64,000 bases of DNA from Xestospongia muta. Its lineage: Eukaryota > Porifera > Demospongiae > Haplosclerida > Petrosiidae. The DNA lies in contig OY848918.1 in the NCBI GenBank assembly GCA_963693285.1, positions 2,673,501 to 2,737,500 of the forward strand. The letters run 5' to 3'. The notes beneath the pieces are model-generated. The model was not told the DNA's origin. It saw only the letters and a list, made by a program, of their open reading frames with translations, and did not search any database. A program made the position numbers and the translations under genes. Every line of letters begins with the position of its first letter. Positions within the stretch are counted from its first letter, which is position 1. Positions 21,801-33,208 of the stretch are shown one piece after another.

Positions 21801-22555
21801 TCAATTTTTACTCAAGGTAAGTAGCAATGAAAGTAAATGAATTTGTTTCATTATATTATTATTATTATTAATTATATTAAGAAATAGATTTTGATTTGAT
21901 ATATAATATCCAGATATCACAAATTGTAACAATCAGTTTAGTAGTTTAAATGAAATTTGTATAATATAGTTCACGTGCACACAAAATAAGGAATTTCACT
22001 AAAGTAACTGCTTTTACTAAATGGTCATGCATTCATTTTCCACTTAAACATATATGTAGCAATGTATTTCATTAATCCTAACAGAAAGTACTTTCCTGAT
22101 GTGTATGAATGATTATTACTTAGAACCAGTCTGTCTAAAAACAATAATAACACAATAATTGACCACAATATGAATAATTAATTAATTATTGTTTTTGTGC
22201 ATATGCTACTTGTATTATATTTACTTGTGAACACTGGTGTACTGTATGATTTGTTGATTTGCCTTACCAAGTGTAACAGTTGGAGGTAAGGAAGAAGGTA
22301 TAGGATGACAACCAATATCAGCTACATCATTACAACAATCATTCCACTTGTGACAGTGTTGATCACAAAAGCATCCATTATTTGAACAAGTTTTTAAGAG
22401 AGACCACACACAACATCCAGAATAGCTGAGATTAAGTGCCAGACATGAACCTAAAATAAACATATGAACAACATATGATTTAATTAGTAGTGTTCATTTA
22501 CCTTGAGGGACATGAGGTGTAGGAGAAGGTTTGATTGTTGTGTCTATATAAGAAT
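18829..22555. repeat. Segmental duplication, copy A
   Basis: About 3.7 kb matches 45910-49583 almost base for base, with small indels. It starts exactly at a fragment of an SRP-receptor exon (GTACACTAACTGTACAAGC) and ends just past the linker exon of the SMB genes. It carries a decayed type I tail, an FN3 exon piece, about 1.5 kb of AT-rich DNA without recognisable genes (19.6-21.1 kb) and the two SMB exons. Confidence 0.85.
19205..19572 (-). pseudogene. Orphan type I tail exon and FN3 exon fragment
   Basis: About 19275-19205 encodes the ITAM-tail start (YEVLPGEQQQQDNDDYY), then stops before the second YxxL. About 19570-19483 matches the end of FN3-2 (TVYANNSVGRSPNSN) and keeps its donor. 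The order is that of a receptor gene with its middle deleted. The second copy is at 46297-46662. Confidence 0.65.
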
Positions 22556-23784
22556 GGTAATAAAAGGAGGGGGAGAGAGAGAAAAAGAAAAATTTGTAAT
22601 CATGTTGACTTAACATAACTAACCTTGTACAGTGATATTAACTCCAGAACTGTCCATTCCAATTATATTTTCTATTACACACACATAACTTCCACTGTCT
22701 TCTAGTCCTTGAAGAGTCAAAGTTAACTCAGTATATGTAGATTGAGTATTAACTGAAATATGAGTGAAGTTATCAGGATTAAGAACAGTCCCATTATGTT
22801 GCCATGTTACGTTTTCAGGAGCAGGGTTTCCATCAAAGGTACAGTTAATAATGACCATGTTTCCCACAGGTAATGTTGAACTAGCAGGAGTGATAGAAGT
22901 GATGGCTGCAGGATCTAAACTTAAATAATGATTTCAAAACCAAGAATATAGAGAAAATGAACACATCAACAATACAAGGAGTTCAAAGAATATTAACTTA
23001 CATTGTACATTAATAGTGACATTGGACATAGTAATGTCTGGTACAATATCTTTAGTGGATTGACAAATATAGAGTCCACTAGATTGTCTTTGAATATTAT
23101 TGAATGGCAAATTGAGAGGAGGATAAATGACTTTATTTGTTAGATTACCACCAGTACTGTTGAACCATTGATAGAATGTAACACCAAGAAAGCTATTACC
23201 AGGATTATCACATGAGAGGGTAAGAGTTGTATCTTCTTTAACATCTATTATACCATTATGAGACAAGGTTAGATCTCTGAAGACTATTAAACAGATAAAA
23301 AAATAGTATACAACAATATATTATGTTGTATTTTAACTTACTAAACTCAGTAATAGTAATGTTATGTGAACCTCGTGATGGTACACTACAACCTAGTGTA
23401 TCTCCAACATTTAGTACCTTATCTGGATCTGGTAGTTTTAAAATAGCAGAAGAGTCAATAATAACACTTCCATTTATATCACCATTAGTTAAAATATTGC
23501 CATTTAATGACCATACAACATTACTAGGACATGGCGGAAGTCCTCGAAAGCAACATACTAAACAGATCAGAGGAGCACTAGGTGGTGCAGCATATAGCTT
23601 ATTTTCAAAAATAGTACGTGTATTAGCATTAGTAGGACATTGTTGACCTTGTACATCACCTACAGTACAACGAAGACAGTATAGAATTTAACAATAATAG
23701 TATACATTACTGGTAGACCTCATAACTAATGATAAACCTACCCAATACTAGGGTAACTGATATAAAGTAGAACACAAGACACAT
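21106..23784 (-). CDS. Secreted Ig x3 - SMB x2 protein, paralog 3
   Basis: ATG 23784 opens the signal peptide (MCLVFYFISVTLVLG). Ig1 (about 23660-23340, ICLVCC type), Ig2 (about 23285-23000) and Ig3 (about 22915-22622) are followed directly by a short Pro/Thr linker exon (about 22543-22502, TIKPSPTPHVPQ). Two somatomedin-B-like exons follow: about 22452-22268 (CSNNGCFCDQHCHKWNDCC) and 21261-21106 (CENNGCYCDQHCHNWKNCC), ending in TAG. All joints keep phase 1 and every exon is open, giving about 440 residues with no membrane segment. SMB domains usually mediate protein binding at the cell surface or matrix (family knowledge). This looks like a soluble relative of the ITAM receptors that kept their distal Ig region. 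A degenerate linker-like stretch lies at about 21335-21385. Confidence 0.8.
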
Positions 23785-23810
23785 AACGTCTTGTTTCTTC
23801 CTTATTTCTA

Positions 23811-23885
23811 CCACCTCAGTACCAGTAGGAATGGTTACCACACTCACTTCAGTACTAGTAGGAATTCAATCTGTATTAACCACAC
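23811..23885. repeat. Two degenerate units of a 33-bp tandem repeat
   Basis: CCTCAGTACCAGTAGGAATG recurs with changes just upstream of paralog 3. The same unit is expanded to about four copies upstream of paralog 5 (45618-45735). It lies within 100 bp of the start codon. Confidence 0.65.
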
Positions 23886-23889
23886 TAGC

Positions 23890-24270
23890 TCTTGTAAACT
23901 TTGTGCAGATCCTAACACCACTGTTAAAATGATTGGTTGTTTTAACTATAATATGTCTGCTAAATATTCAAAGTAGTAATCATAACTGCTATGAGTAAAT
24001 TATGGTAATACACAAACCAACACTATGAACACTACAGTAAGTGTACACTCCCTCATAGATTATAGCATATGATGTTCACAACATCTAACACATTATATAC
24101 ATATTAGGAAGTGTACACCTATTATGCTCTGCTTGCTACCAAAAATATCACTCATAGCAGCTATGACAGAAATTATTTGATGATGGTGATATAAAATGAT
24201 ATGGTATAGTCATTTATTTTATTAGATAAATGAATCAATCAATTATATAATGATACTTAATATAGACTTA
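23890..24270. other. Intergenic spacer
   Basis: AT-rich sequence between paralog 3 and the type II gene to its left. Direct short repeats around AGTGTACAC and CATAGCAGCTATGA are visible. I see no gene here. Confidence 0.5.
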
Positions 24271-24272
24271 CT

Positions 24273-26060
24273 TTAACAATGGGTTCTCAAAGTTAGCACT
24301 GATGTGATATGATCATTAAAATGTCCATCAATACAGAGCGTAGTTGGGTTTTCTAAAAAAATAGTTCCAATGAAATGTTATTATTACAAATTGACTAAGT
24401 AAAGTAATTTCTCTTCTTGATGTTTATCCAATATAGTATACCAAGAAATGAAACTAACACAACAATAAACAAGATAGCTCCACCCACAACACAACCAATA
24501 ATAACAGACCCTATTCATAATAAATTAATTATCATCACATTAGATATAATTCTTACATAATGGTGTTGATGTAGTTTGTAATGTAGCACCCAAAGTTGGT
24601 GGATTGGTTGTCATGGTAATTACATGTATGACAAGCAATATTATTACATGCCTTAAGTCCAAACCTAATAATATATAACTTAATACAAGATAATTTTTAT
24701 CTATTGTAAGCAACAAATATCTATGTCTAAACAAACATTGAAGGCACTCAAATATCTAATGTTACTCACCACTAGTTAAAAAATCTTCCTTGCAGCCTAG
24801 AATTACAGTCAGTGGTCTCCTGACAATTTCTAGTAAGTTGTCATTAAATACTTCAATAGCACATCCTTTAGCTTGTGATCCTGTTAGGAAAGTGCAGTTT
24901 ATACTGAAGTATCCTGTTGAGGTATCCACTGGTATGATAACCTCTTGTATTTCATATGTATCTAATGTAAGTGAAGATATTATGCAATCATACAAATATT
25001 ATCCTACATAAACTCTGTGTCAACTAACAATTAAAATACTCTTGAATTTTACAACCACTAATATAGTAATTAGTAATTTTTCTAGTTTAATTAAAGTTAT
25101 AGCAACTATGAATTTTATTGATTATTATTGTAGTTGTAATATGAGTACATGTAATTTAATAGCAGGTTAAAAGGTACTATGTTCATGAAAACTATAGTTA
25201 GTGCTCTCATACTTTGTTTTATAATATGTAATTCATGATTTCCTGATGATATAGTGACATTACAGTTCATTTTATTAAAATGAAGTATCACTGACAGATC
25301 AATCAATCCATTCTCATCAATAGTTATTCCATTAATAAATTGATAAAAATTATTATTAACACAATTTAATGATAAATTAAATTGTTGAGGTATTGATAAT
25401 GGACATGAAGTATTGACCTAATATAATGGGTGTGGTCTAATTGGAAGTAGCAGACAATCCACTAACCTGTATAGTAATTGTCATTATTATTTTGTTATTG
25501 ATAATTTGAAGTGATGATGAACTAATGTCAAAGACAGTTTCTATTGAAGAGATCAATTATTTAATATTAAAATTAATTAACTAGACTTACTAAACAGTAG
25601 ATCCATTTCATATGGTTGACTTAGACCAGCTGGATTCTTATTATACACTATAACTTTATACAGTTTGTGAGGATCTTCAAATACAGCTGCTGATATATTA
25701 ACTGGAAATGCAGACATAGTTATATTAAATATGGTATCATTGTCTTGGTTCATTATTTCTATATAAACCTCTGTAGTATCTTCAGACCAGGATACATTAA
25801 TAATTATCTCATCACAATATTGCTCTATTGTCAGGTTATGCGGAGAAGATGGAGGTCCTATATATTAAATAAATAAAAACATTATCTGACATTTTAGACT
25901 TACCTATTACTGTTAGGAAGACAGGGTCATAGCAGTTTATACTTCTAAAATTGCCAAATACATACATAATGATAAGATAAGAAGTAAAACTAATAACACT
26001 TAAGACAAAATATATTGTGGTACCTCCATATCGTACACTACATGATATAATTATATACAA
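24273..26060 (-). CDS. Type II receptor with unusual 5' end
   Basis: Open exons, high to low: the end of an Ig-like domain (CYDPVFLTVIG, donor near 25905); an FN3 domain (about 25855-25597, SPHNLTIEQYCDEIIINVSW); a short exon (about 25545-25475); an Ig-like exon (from about 25418, VNTSCPLSIPQQFNLSLNC); another domain (24962-24776, STGYFSINCTFLTGSQAKGC); a Ser/Thr stalk (about 24616-24565); a membrane exon (about 24513-24410, IGSVIIGCVVGGAILFIVVL); a very short tail ending at 24273. The 5' end is odd. Instead of the MMRLL signal peptide seen at 17.47 kb, the frame runs from ATG 26060 through sequence copied from the region 3' of a type I receptor (RYGGTTIYFVLSVIS) and joins the Ig exon midway. 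Either a new N-terminus arose by recombination or the gene is a 5'-truncated pseudogene. Confidence 0.55.
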
Positions 26061-26406
26061 TACTTCTTATGGATTCTCCTTCTACAATGTCAATAATATA
26101 ATATAATATGCTGAGTACTAAGGAGTTACTGTAATACACTGATATGATAAGTAGTGTTTGATTGAGTAACACTGTCATTGTTGTTGATATCACAATAACT
26201 ATTATAATGTCAATATTATAACACTAGTAGTATATAGTTCATATAATAATGAGACCATGAGATAATAATGAGTGTCAAATCAATTTTGTAAAAGTTTGCA
26301 GTACATGTCACTAATAACAAAGTGAACAATTACTATTTTCGTATAAAATATTAATTCAATAAAAAATTTGATCATTAATTATATAATAGTCAATTCTATT
26401 AAATAG

Positions 26407-27663
26407 TTAATTACTAGCCAGATTTTCATAATCATCATTTTCTCGTTGTTGTTGTTCACCAGGTAATACTTCATACATTATATCATCATTTCTATTCACT
26501 GATGTAGCATATGATACATTATGTTGTGTAGTAAGTACTGGTTCATATGCTATATTAGACTGTGCTATAATGTCAGGAGATATTGTAGGATAATCATAAG
26601 TTGTTATATTGTTATCTAAATATAAACAATATATTATATATATTATTATATCAATAATTTATTACCTTTTTGTTTTCGTTTTAAGTGAACAATACAGAAT
26701 ATACTAAATATTATAACAGCTATCAGTATGGAAGAGATCACACTAGCTACTATAACTGATACTACCAATGTTGAAATAGTAGAAGTACTAGTAGTAGTAG
26801 TAGCTAGTAATAAATTAATATATTAATTAATATTACTACAATATATAACATACCTGTTATTAACTGTTTGTTAACTACAAGAGAAAATGTATAACTGACA
26901 TCTCGAAATGAACATGTGTAGTTAGCAGTGTCTTCAACTTGAGGGTTTGTGATGTTAAGTACATTACCAGATATGACATCAGGAGGAATAGGTACTCCAT
27001 TATCACGTCTAAATAGATATATCAATGATGTCATTATGACATATTATACATGACTTACATCCATGTGACATTAGATGGAGTTCCTCCAGTATCCAATTTA
27101 CAAACAAGGACTACACCATTACCAGCTGTAACAGGTCCATTGATCGTACTAGTTATTACAACTTTTAATTCTAAAAACAATATTAAAATACAAATTGTGA
27201 CCACACCCATTTATTATTACCTAATGTGGTAAAGCTGACAGTTGGACCGATAAGTTGTGGACAATTATCATTTCTAATTCTGATCAATCGGATTTCATAA
27301 TCAGTATCTGGCATTAAGTCGGTAAACATGTACTGAGATACACTAGAAGTAAACATTTTCTCTTTAGTACTAGACCAATCTTGACCTGTTGACAAATTAT
27401 AGTCACTCATCTTTTATTGTTGTACATACCTTGTAGTCGATATTGTAAACGCTGGTCTAGATTCTCAGAGGATGCAGTCCACCTCACAGTAGCTTGTAAT
27501 GCAATAATATTTGATACAGAGGGTTGTAGAAGAGCATCTGGTCACATGACTATCACATGATTATTAAGGAAACTAGTGAGCAAACCTGTTCTTTTTGATA
27601 TAGTAGTGTTAGGACTTTGTCCACCCTCTATATTAGAGACAGCAACACTTACACTGTGTGTGT

Positions 27664-27711
<48 letters not shown>

Positions 27712-30646
27712 ACCACAAATAATATCATAGACAAGACTTACCTGTATCTATTTGAGTTCATAAGTGGTTCTACTATATATATCAGGTTAGATGGTTCTAA
27801 GTTACCATGTAGTATATAGTCCTCAGCTGGTGTAGAATTATCATTTCGTACATACACTTGATAACTTGATATATTCTGTCCACCATTTTCTGAAGGTGGT
27901 TGCCATGAGACACATAAAGAGTCAGGATAAGAAGTAATATTGAGCATATTAACAGCTAATGGAGCTAGAAAGAAGAAAATAGATCCAGAAATGGATACAT
28001 AACTATGATCTTACAAACACATCCATTACCATCCATTATAAGAAACCTAAACCAATATGTCCTTGTATGGACATATATGTCAGATCATCATCATTAAACT
28101 ACTATGATATGGTTCTTTCTAAAAATAGAAGTTACTACATTTGGTAATGACCTGTTGTCAGTACAATAGTGAAGATATTTAATTAATACTCATAATGTTT
28201 GCAATTTGAAAAGTAAATGGATAAAATATGGGATGCTTTTTGGTGTAACTTGACTGTTGATATAACAACATGTCCTATGATGACATCACTATGTGTCATA
28301 GAGTTAATAATGTTAGGTTTGGTTTAGGGTTTAGGTGATGTCATCATAGTCAAGTTACACCAAGAACCACCTGAAATATGTGACAAATGGACACATGAAA
28401 TGACTTAATGGATGTATAGTGTAAACAATATGGATACACAAACTAGTAAACGGACATATAATACAGTAACTTACAATCAATATCAGTTCTTGTTGTCACA
28501 CTGTTACTATCAGGACTCCTTCCAACACTATTATTAGCATATACAGTCACATTGTAATATGTACCCTTCATTAGATCACCAATATCAACAGTAGTGGGTG
28601 AAGCTGATACAATCACAGATATCATTGACTGTGACTGATCTACTGGAACATATGTCACTGTAAAAGACTGCACTGGTGTCTGTGTAAATGGATCTCTGTT
28701 ATCCTATATAAATAAGTAGGAGTGACATAATGATGATGACATATAGTTAATCAATCATAACATAATTGAACAATTGCAGCTGTAATATTGACAGTTTGTC
28801 AAGTCAAGTTATAACATGATATAGTAGCATTAACAGTAACTATATATTGGGATGTAGGTGTACTGACTATATTAGGTAGTACATTAGCTTATAAGATGAT
28901 AGAGGTAGTTATAGTGATTGCTAGTAGTAACACTGTTGGAAATTAGTCATATATGAGTGATTAATGTATGTATATTGTAACATAATACTTACAGTCCATG
29001 ATACCCTCAAAGCAGTTGAGTTGATTGAAGTGACAGAATTAAGAGTAGGAGTAGTAGGAACTGAGAAAGATAGAATAAGAGTTAATCGCATTGTTAGTTT
29101 GACTTACCTAGTAGTGCAGTTTTAATAGTTATACTCACTGGTGTACTAGCACATACAATATTGCTAACAGTATTGAGAACAATAACAGTAAAATTATATA
29201 TTGTAAATGGTTGAAGGTTTGATATAGTTGTCTTTGTCCCTGAAACTGGCCCTTTCTTATCAGAGTCAGAACTATTACTAACAGCTTCATACGTTATATT
29301 AACTCCAATAATATCAGCATTGCCATTAAAGCCATAAGACCAGGTCAGTTTAACAGAACTAGTACCACTTAGTTGGGCAGTTAATGAAGTAACAGGAGAA
29401 GGAGCAACTGGAAGGAGACAAGTGAAAGAGAAAGCGAGAGATTTGTAATCAATATTAATATAACATAATATAACTAACCTTGTACAGTGAAATTAACTCC
29501 AGAACTATCCACTCCAATTATATTTTCTGTTACACACACATAACTTCCACTGTCTTCTAGTCCTTGAAGACTCAAAGTTAACTCAGTAAATGTAGATTGA
29601 GTATTGACTGAAATATGAATGAAGTTATCAGGATTAAGAACAGTCCCATTATGTTGCCATGTTACATTTTCAGGAGTAGGGTTCCCATCAAATGTACAGT
29701 TAATAGTAACCATGTTTCCCACAGGTAATGTTGAACTAGCAGGAGTGATAGAAGTGATAACAACAGGATCTAAAATTAAAGAATGATATCAAAGCTAAGA
29801 ACTCAGAGAAAATGAACACATCAACAATACAAGGTGTTCAAAGAATATTAACTTACATTGTACATTAATAGTGACATTGGACATAGTAATGTCTGGTACA
29901 ATATCTTTAGTGGACTGACAAATATAGAGTCCACTAGATTGTCTATGAAAATTAATAAAAGATATGTTAACAGGAGGAGTTGTGACTTCACTTGTTAGAT
30001 TACTACCAGTACTGTTGAACCATTGATAGAACGTAGGATCATCAATATTAGGAAGATCGGTATTACCAGGATCATCACAAAAGAGAGTAAGATTTGTACC
30101 TTCAATGACATTCACAGTGCCATTAGGAGATATGATGGGATTTCTGAAGACTATTATTTAGAGAATATAGTATATTAGAGTGTAATATTATATATCATAA
30201 CTTACTAAATTCTGCTATGGTAATACCATATTGAAAACTGCCTGACACTGAATTACATGTCAGAACATTTCCAACATCAAGTACATTGCCAGGATTTGGT
30301 AGTATTAATCTATTATTGGTAGGATTTAGCAGAACATCTCCATTCATACTACCATTAGTTAAAATAGTACCACTTATTGACCACACAATATCAGTAGGGC
30401 ATGGAGGATTTGCAGTTGGAAAACAACATCGAAAACAGAAAGGGTTGCTAAATGGTACAGGATATGACTGAGGACCAAAAAAGTTACGAACATTAGCATT
30501 AGAAGGACACTGTTGACCTTGTACACTACCTACAATACAGAGAGAAACAGAACAATACTCGAGGTAATACATAGTAATTAGAGATGTATTGCTGCCAACC
30601 TACCCAACACTAGAGTAGCTACAACACAATAGACTATGAGCAACAT
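26407..30646 (-). CDS. Ig/FN3 receptor with ITAM tail, paralog 4 (complete)
   Basis: Fifteen open exons match paralog 2 in number and order. The signal peptide starts at ATG 30646 (MLLIVYCVVATLVLG). Ig1 (about 30528-30205, FCFRCC type), Ig2 (about 30150-29855), Ig3 (about 29768-29477), FN3-1 (29410-29110, intact), FN3-2 (to about 28470), FN3-3 and FN3-4 (27963-27226), the membrane-proximal Ig (about 27172-26872), membrane exon (about 26801-26665) and tail follow. The tail ends at 26407 with D-x-x-YEVL-x11-YENL, so the ITAM is retained. Intron 7 carries a 142-bp MITE and intron 8 a long GA run. Ig1 and the upstream region are nearly those of paralog 1, while the Ig2 class agrees with paralogs 2 and 6. 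Confidence 0.88.
27668..27709. repeat. (GA)n microsatellite in paralog 4
   Basis: A GA run of about 40 bp lies beside the exon 9 acceptor. Read on the coding strand it is a CT-rich polypyrimidine tract before the splice site, so its length could affect splicing (inference). Confidence 0.85.
28231..28372. mobile_element. 142-bp MITE in intron 7 of paralog 4
   Basis: Terminal inverted repeats of about 25 bp (outer part GG-TG-TT-TTGGTGTAACTT, read inward from both ends) enclose the element. The direct repeat AAAATATG / GAAATATG flanks it at 28223-28230 and 28373-28380. The paralog 2 intron at 13360 shows the empty site with one copy of GAAATATG. The 8-bp duplication fits a hAT-type non-autonomous element (family knowledge). 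Confidence 0.85.
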
Positions 30647-30768
30647 AGCAACTCGATTACTTCCTTTTTCTTATCACTGATCAATTATCAGTACAATGTT
30701 TATCTTTTGTCGTGTAAATGCTAACTTCTGACACGAAGGGAATGCTTAGAACTTCTCAGCCTTGCTAG

Positions 30769-30806
30769 GCCAGCCCCTTCCTCTCTAAGAAAAGGGGCTG
30801 GCCTCA
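30769..30806. repeat. GC-rich hairpin upstream of paralog 4
   Basis: GGCCAGCCCCTTCC and GGGGCTGGCC pair around CTCTAAGAAAA about 120 bp upstream of the start codon. It is the counterpart of the hairpin at 1855-1893. Confidence 0.7.
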
Positions 30807-31029
30807 CCAGACTAGCTAAAATAGCTATCTTTTGTAATTTATTTTGTTACGCTACTATAACAACTGAATTAATTTAAATCCTGCAAACTTACCTTAATAT
30901 CTAACCCAGTCATGGAACCAACTTCTCTCTAGCTACTCGATTAATACGGTTCAGGGTATGCAATCTGTATTATGTCATATATATATATAGTCTATACAAT
31001 CTATGATTATTTTAATTTTTTGATTATAG

Positions 31030-32279
31030 CATAGATAGTATAGACTACGTAACCGCGATTGGAAACGCCCACGCACTTCCGGTACACTCTTGTCATCTTT
31101 ACCTGACAAGCAGAAACTGTATAATATATGTAACCATGGCTTGCAGTGCTCCTGTTTCTTCTGAAACGAGCGTGTAGTATTTTTGGAATTTTTCTTTAAT
31201 TAAGTGTTAGTTTATAATAAATATTTATTAGTGTTAGATAGTACAGACCTCCTGTTAAATAGTGCTCTAGGTCTGAAAACAGGGAGATTGTATCAACTTT
31301 TGCAATCAGCCTAGTACATGATCTGTCATCCACTCTTGAACAAGATAATTGTAAGAATATGACAACAAGAAGGGAGAGAATATGGGGAAGATACCATGAC
31401 ATCAGGACATCAGAGCACTTTAGGACTACATGGTGTAGTTTCATTCAAGCATCGATTAGTTGCTCAAACAATCCTGTTGTGTATCAGTACATTATTGATC
31501 AAATATTTAATGGGATAATTATCCTAGTCACTAGTACTAATTCCTATAAAAGATCTATTATATTGGCCTGTGCTTTCTATATTACAGTCTAACTTTTCTT
31601 TTACAATTTGAAAGGAAAATATTTATTAATAATTATTTTTGCGCACTACAGTTAATTTTTGTACTGAATATGTACGAGTATTTTGTATCTTACATAATTA
31701 CGATAGGAGATTGCCAAAGAAAATAATAACAAGCTAAACCAACACAGCAATCCTTCATCTTCAGATAAAAAGTTGTAATTTATGTCTACATAGCTTAAAA
31801 CAATGGCTATAGTTCCAAAAGTGCACCTCTATCTTACGTTATTTTAGTGTTTTCCATAAGAATAGCGCGACTTTACTTAGAAAAAACAGTCTAAACCAAC
31901 GTGTTCTTATTTGTTCTAAATATTTCATCCTAAATCTTTTAGTAATAACAATGCTGTAAGATGAAAGAGCTACAAAAGTATTTTTAGTGCTATTTTCATC
32001 GTAAAATAAGTAATTTAAAAGTGAAAGTCTGTGTTATTAACTACTTTTAATAATAGAACATAAAGAAAATTATATACTCAATGTTTTGATAAATTAAAAT
32101 CACATTAATGTCTTCATAGAGTAATATAATACTGGTAAGAGTGTGTCCAGTTTACAATGTTAGGTAGTAAAAATTAATTGATTTCTTTGGACACGGAGTG
32201 CGTTTTCGAATGTTCATTCAGTTCTATGGGATCACGTGTTCCGTTTCCAATCCCGGTTACGTAGTCTATACTATCTATG
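31030..32279. mobile_element. 1.25-kb non-autonomous TIR transposon
   Basis: Both ends read CATAGATAGTATAGACTACG inward, extending to about 38 bp of inverted repeat with one mismatch. The 7-bp direct repeat ATTATAG flanks both sides (31023-31029 and 32280-32286). The interior is AT-rich with no convincing transposase frame, so it depends on another element. The same terminus appears as a perfect 40-bp palindrome at 60977-61016. Confidence 0.8.
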
Positions 32280-32487
32280 ATTATAGGTGCCGATAATTGA
32301 CCACGCCCCCACGAATAAATATACAGTATTTGCGCGCATGAAGCGCACCATTTTTGTATACCATATCATTCCAACTTGCTGGGAAGCAGTAACTAACAAT
32401 TAATAACTAATGATCTCTCGGTACTAATATTTGGATCCACAACCACGCCAATTATAATAATGAATAACTAGTAAAATGTAAACCATT

Positions 32488-32555
32488 AGTCTCAGTACCA
32501 GACATTTCACTAGGGGAAGGAAACTCTCCCCTAGTGAAACATCTGGTACTGAGAC
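32488..32555. repeat. Long hairpin (about 30-bp arms)
   Basis: Arms starting GTCTCAGTACCAGA and ending TCTGGTACTGAGAC pair through TTTCACTAGGGGA around a short AGGAAAC loop, with a one-base bulge. It lies in a gene-free stretch just right of the TIR transposon. It could be a snap-back MITE remnant. Confidence 0.8.
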
Positions 32556-33208
32556 TAGTAAACCATTTAATGAGGGAGCCTGATTGAGCTATCATTGTAA
32601 CAGCATTAGATTACAATATTAAAAAACAAACTTTATATTTTATCCTACAGAAATTAAAATAATCAATAACCTACAGTCCACCTATTTGATTTTATAGAAA
32701 CTACAAAAAAGAAACCAGTACTATTAAATTATTTCAATCTTACTTATGATGTCCTTGTAGTTTATAAAAAAATTATTTTTATTCTCTCTCTTCCCTCTTC
32801 AGTTGGTATCATGACATTCTATCTAGTCCAATGTTCTCTAACAAAATGCACTGTTGATTCAGCAAGCCGTCTCTGTTTTCTTTAATTTGTTATAACTTAT
32901 CTCTCTTTCTTCTTTAATCAGCATTGAATGCCTTGCCATATATCCTGCAATCTTTTCTTTTCTTAATCTTTCTTCTTTGTCCTTTGTTGTTTCAGATGCA
33001 TGAGACCTCTCTGAAGACTAGTGGTTTATAATTGTCTTGTGATGAAAACAGTTTTGGTACAACTAAAATTTTACAAATAATATGATTCATTTCAAAGTGA
33101 AAAATTAATTTTTATTATTACAAATGCCTTTGATCAATTACTTATTACAGAATTATTTTATACATTAATGTAAGTTACAAAGTATTAAATTATGTCACAA
33201 ATCATTGT

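Noticed and set aside
31196..31592. Opposed open frames of about 80 codons inside the 1.25-kb TIR element considered as transposase.
   Set aside because: They are short, mutually antisense and show no DDE/D or BED-type motifs; the element is better called non-autonomous.
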